Assembly (NCBI RefSeq): GCF_029931775.1
Contig: NC_079320.1
Location: forward strand, 44,626,021-44,690,020
Length of the DNA: 64,000 bases
From: Euleptes europaea
Taxonomy: Eukaryota; Chordata; Lepidosauria; Squamata; Sphaerodactylidae
Direction of reading: 5' to 3'
Under the pieces are notes generated by a model. It ran no database searches. It was given only the letters and a program-made list of their open reading frames with translations, and was not told the origin of the DNA. Of this stretch, positions 60,555-64,000 are shown piece after piece (position 1 is the stretch's first letter; every line of letters starts with the position of its first letter). Both the position numbers and the translations under genes were made by a program.

Positions 60555-61269
60555 GGTCATTTATGCATGGTCATTTTAACCTCCTTTATTCCCCGTTTCA
60601 GCCAGGATCAAAGTAACCCGTGTTGGGGGAAACTGCATGCATTGGCTGGAATGATCAGGGACGAAACTGTGTGCTAATGGAGGCATGAATACAGAAAAGC
60701 AGTCTCCCAAGTTCAAATCAAGTCCCACCCCTTTAAATGCTGCTCTGTAATTGGCTTACCTTGCGAGAGAAGATTTCCTTCCCCCCAAACCAAACTGCCA
60801 CATAAAAAAGCATTTTAAAAACAAAAAAACGGAACAATCTGAAAGAAGGGGGGGGGGGAATCCAAGCTTCATTTTAAAAAAGCCTCGGTTTAAAAAAGCC
60901 TTTATTTTGCTCAGAAAGAGCCCCCAGGAAGCACGACTCCCTGCCTCTTTACACACTGCTTCGTGATTGGCTGTGAGAGAAGCCAATCTTCTGTGCTTCC
61001 CGTTTGGCTAGTTGCATGCTGCCTTGAAGAGGGGTTTGGAAAAGGGTGGGCGAAGCTCAACCCGAGAAAGTTGTACGCTCGCTCAGTGAGTCTGGAATGA
61101 GCCAGGATGAACAGTTTAATTCGGGCCAGAAGAGGAATGGGAAAAGCCGGGTTCATGTTGCGTTGAAACAGGGTTGAACCGACAAGGAGTGAGGTAACGT
61201 GCATACTGAAAAATTTGATCCTGGCTGAAACGGAATAAAGGAGGTTAAAGCGACCATGCATAAATGACC
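60555..61269. mobile_element. inverted-repeat element with GGTCATTTATGCATGGTC ends
   Basis: 715 bp, inverted repeats about 58 bp long with two substitutions and a 2-nt indel (GGTCATTTATGCATGGTC, then TTTAACCTCCTTTATTCC and GTTTCAGCCAGGATCAAA). Flanks TAA on both sides (or CTAAG). A 3-bp TAA duplication would fit PIF/Harbinger; that assignment is inference. No coding capacity. Confidence 0.85.
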
Positions 61270-62381
61270 TAAGTGTACATTTCAGTTATTCAGTTATTCC
61301 TGAGCCAAAATTACTCCCAGAATTTGCTCCTTTGAGTCAATTCAAGGATATCCAAAGGGACCCAAACCCTCCAGATATTTCAGGAGCAATTATCTCCTGA
61401 AATTTGGGGAGCATTTCAGTTATAGGAGAGGCAGCAGGAGCAGTGATGCTAGCAATGGTGAGAGAGGGAGAGTATCCTTTCCACAACCCCTACTGTGGTC
61501 TACTTTTCATTTGGTACACCTGGCCTCGGGCTAGGTATATCACAGTGGAGCTTTAAATTTTAAAGTGGTATTAAAGGACTGCCACAGCAACTGTACTGTG
61601 ACCCATCTGGTGCGCACACTCTCTCCCTCACTGCTCCAGTCGCTGTGTGTGTGTGGGTGGGGGGAAATGCATTCTAATTTAAGGGCGTGATTTCTAGGTG
61701 CCTATGTTCTCAAACCCAGAAAAGTCCCCTTCATGGATTTCTGGAAGGGTATCGACACTTCCATAACTCTGGGATAAGAGAAAACCATGCCTTTTTTTTT
61801 GTTAGTTTGTTTGAAATGCATACCCCTGGTTGCATCCTGATTGCAGGCAAGATATGATAGGAAATTAAAGATGATGTAAGGTTGGGGAGGATGGATTCTT
61901 CTGCTACATATATATCTATTCCAATATGTTTTGGAATGAAATGTGCAGTTTTAGAGCACATTTCTGGAGGTACTAGATCTTCATTTAAGACTTAAGTTGG
62001 GTAGGTCGGATTGTGTTATGTGTTGGCTTCTTTTGATTTTGTGTGCATTAACTGAAGCAGATTTTGAAAAATACTAATAGCCATTGTATTATCAAGCTTT
62101 TGTTAGATGTTAAGGTACATGAACCTTTAAAAACTGGACTTTGAATGGAATATGAGTTAACTACACAGGATCTGGAAACTTATTGTTTACTCTGCAGTAG
62201 AATTCTTGCTGTAAAGTGGGATGCTACTTTTTAAAGAAAAATTGTCTTTAAAAACGAAGGAAACAGCCATGTTATGGACTAAAATTTAATAACTGCATTA
62301 TGACAAATGACCTCCTTGTATTTTCTTTCAGGTACGAGACTCATAAATCTAAGTTTTTAAGGCTTTGTTCAAGGCTTAAGT

Positions 62382-62810
62382 CAGGGATGGGGAACGTCCG
62401 GCCCCCAGGCCGTTTACGGCCCCCGAGGCCATTTTTGGTGGCCCCCGGGAGCTCCAGGGCCCTGCCAGAGAAACACAGCGCAGCACGGCCCTCCCTGAAG
62501 CCGCAGCGTGCAGGAACGCTGCGGTCCCTTTAAACCCCCTCTCGCTGACTGGCAGCTGTTAATCGGCGAGAGGAGGCGGGAGGGAGGAAGACGCTTCCCC
62601 CAAGCCGGGAAGGCGAAGCGTCCCTGCAAATCGCGCGGCACAACAGTTGAAACCTCTCTCGCCTGCCGCGGAGGGAGGAAGAAGAGGAAAAAGCCAGTCA
62701 CTCCCAGGGGCGGAGCATGTGCGTGGGAGCCGATCAGGTGGAGGACTTTTGTGGACTTGGGGGTCAGGGGGAGGTGGGAAGGCTGAAGCCCGGTCGCATG
62801 GAGACGGCTG
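62382..62810 (+). mobile_element. probable hAT-related element, left end and GC-rich body
   Basis: Opens CAGGGATGGGGAACGTCCGG, then GTTTACGGCCCCCGAGGCCA, a start I recognise from hAT-like repeats. CpG-rich up to about 62800, where a TG run leads into the pyrimidine tract. No matching right end before 63948. Confidence 0.5.
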
Positions 62811-62814
62811 TGTG

Positions 62815-63795
62815 TGTGTGTGTGAAGGCTTTTCTCTCTTTTCTTCCTTTTTCTGTCACTCTCTCTCCTATTCTTTCTCTCCTCTTTTTCTGTCTCTTTC
62901 TCCCCCCTCTCTTTCTCTATTCTTTCTCTCTCCTTTTCTTTCTCTCTTTCTCTCTTTCTTTCTTTCTTTCTTTTTCTTTCTTGTTTCCTTCCTTCTTTCC
63001 TTCTTTCTTCCCTTTCTTCCTTCTTTCCTTTCTTTCCTTCTTTCCCTGCTTCCTTTCTTCCTTCTTTCTGTCCTTCATTCTTTCTTTCCTTGCTTCTTTC
63101 TTTCCTTCTTTCTTCCCTTCCTTCCTTCTTTTCTTTCTGTCCTTCCTTCCTTCTTTCCTTTCTTTCCTTTTTTCCTTCCTTCTTTCCCTGCTTCCTTCCT
63201 TCCTTCTTTCTGTCCTTCATTCTTTCCTTCCTTCCTTCTTCCCTTCCTTCCTTCTTTCCTTTCTTTCCTTCTTTCTGTCCTTCCTTCCTTCTGTCCTTCA
63301 TTCCTTCCTTCTTTCCTTTCTTTCCTTCCTTCTTTCCCTGCTTCCTTCCTTCTTTCTGTCCTTCATTCTTTCTTTCCTTCTTTCCTTCCTTCTTTCTGTC
63401 CTTCATTCCTTCTTTCCTTCCTTTCCCTGCTTCCTTCCTTCTTTCTGTCCTTCATTCTTTCCTCCTTCCTTCTTTCCTTGCTTCTTTCTGTCCTTCATTC
63501 CTTCCTTCTTTCCTTTCTTTCCTTCTTTCCCTGCTTCCTTCCTTCCTTCTTTCTGTCCTTCATTCTTTCCTTCCTTCCTTCTTTCCTTGCTTCTTTCCTT
63601 TTTTCTTTCTTTCCTTCTTTCTTTCCTTCCTTCTTTCTTCCCTTCCTTTTTCTTTCCTTCTTTCTGTCCTTCATTCCTTCCTTCCTTCTTTCCTTGCTTC
63701 TTTCCTTCCTTTCTTTCCTTCTTTCCTTCCTTCTTTCCCTGCTTCCTTCCTTCTTTCTGTCCTTTCTTCTTTCCTTCCTTCCTTCTTTCCTTCCC
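62815..63795 (+). repeat. long polypyrimidine tract with higher-order repeats
   Basis: TG and TC runs, then from about 62935 to 63795 almost pure CTTT/CCTT. Superimposed blocks CCCTGCTTCC (near 63041, 63185, 63337, 63426, 63528, 63737) and CTGTCCTTCATT (at least eight times) show a nested period of about 40-150 bp. Open frames on both strands here are low-complexity artefacts. Confidence 0.92.
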
Positions 63796-63948
63796 CTTCC
63801 CTGCAGATCGACCGCAGTCTGCAAGCTGCGCCCCCCTGGCACCTCGGTTGCCTGGGCCCACCACTGGCTTCCCTCCCACCTGGGAGGAGGGGGAAGACCT
63901 GGGGGAGCAGAGGCACCCTCCAAGCCTTCTCTGCATAGCCTCCCCACT

Positions 63949-64000
63949 AGGGTTGCCAACCTTCAGGTGGTGTCTGGAGATCTCCTGCTATTACAACTGA
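63949..64000 (+). mobile_element. start of an AGGGTTGCCAACCT-type element, cut by the window end
   Basis: AGGGTTGCCAACCTTCAGGT followed by GAGATCTCCTGCTATTACAA is the left end of a short element I recognise as frequent in squamates. The rest is outside the window. Confidence 0.7.

Larger units (their letters stand above)
60020..62381. other. intergenic region downstream of FHIP1A
   Basis: Apart from the two inverted-repeat elements (60282-60467, 60555-61269) no feature is supported. 61275-62380 is AT-rich with a short TG/GGGG stretch near 61640. Confidence 0.6.

Noticed and set aside
62414-63406. 330-codon minus-strand open frame and 427/282-codon plus-strand frames over the same region
   Set aside because: They translate a pyrimidine/purine repeat into Lys-Glu-Gly-Arg or Ser-Phe-Leu-Pro strings; no protein family and no splice or start evidence.
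1-64000. Endogenous retrovirus, Polinton, CRISPR array or prokaryotic operon
   Set aside because: No paired LTRs, viral gene motifs, capsid or envelope signatures, spaced palindromic arrays or bacterial gene structure were seen.

Overview
This is a 64 kb stretch of vertebrate nuclear DNA, most probably from a squamate reptile (lizard or snake). The lineage call rests on the repeats. There are five copies of the tRNA-derived Sauria SINE, four SINEs made of a 5S-rRNA-like head (three with a BovB-type 3' end), a decayed BovB (RTE) LINE, Penelope-like element pieces, a CR1 3' end and many short inverted-repeat elements of types I associate with lizards. I cannot name the species.

The window holds one recognisable protein-coding gene, FHIP1A (formerly FAM160A1), on the + strand. 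Eleven coding exons run from the start codon at 7611 to the stop at 58349. Spliced, they give 3042 nt (1013 residues plus stop) with every exon phase matching, against about 1040 residues in human as I remember it. FHIP proteins are subunits of the FTS-Hook-FHIP (FHF) complex, which links early-endosomal cargo to Hook adaptors and dynein. The last intron is a GC-AG intron: only the GC donor keeps the conserved C-terminus in frame.

Layout. 1-7505: upstream or 5' intronic sequence with SINEs and an inverted-repeat element; non-coding 5' exons may lie here or outside the window. 7506-15582: coding exons 1-3. 15583-32209: two long introns carrying BovB, other LINE debris and a tandem Sauria SINE pair, with exons 4 and 5. 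32210-41783: exons 6-8, including the 1059-nt exon 8 that encodes the acidic, poorly conserved middle of the protein. 41784-46808: exons 9 and 10, flanked by two 291-bp direct repeats that differ at one base. 46809-58098: an 11.3 kb intron full of nested elements (Penelope-like, CR1, several terminal-inverted-repeat elements, a minisatellite). 58099-58349: last exon. 58350-64000: 3' UTR and intergenic DNA with three inverted-repeat elements, a pyrimidine tract of about 0.85 kb and the start of another repeat cut by the window edge.

I found no second gene, no tRNA or rRNA gene and no recognisable endogenous retrovirus. Nothing here looks like a wholly new molecular system. The observations most worth checking are the GC-AG intron, the near-identical repeats that bracket exons 9-10 (whose loss would be in frame), a 70-bp inverted duplication with arms about 1.1 kb apart, a Sauria SINE doublet with three copies of its target site, and a pair of elements sharing an unusual GGYCATTWAYGCATGGYC terminus.
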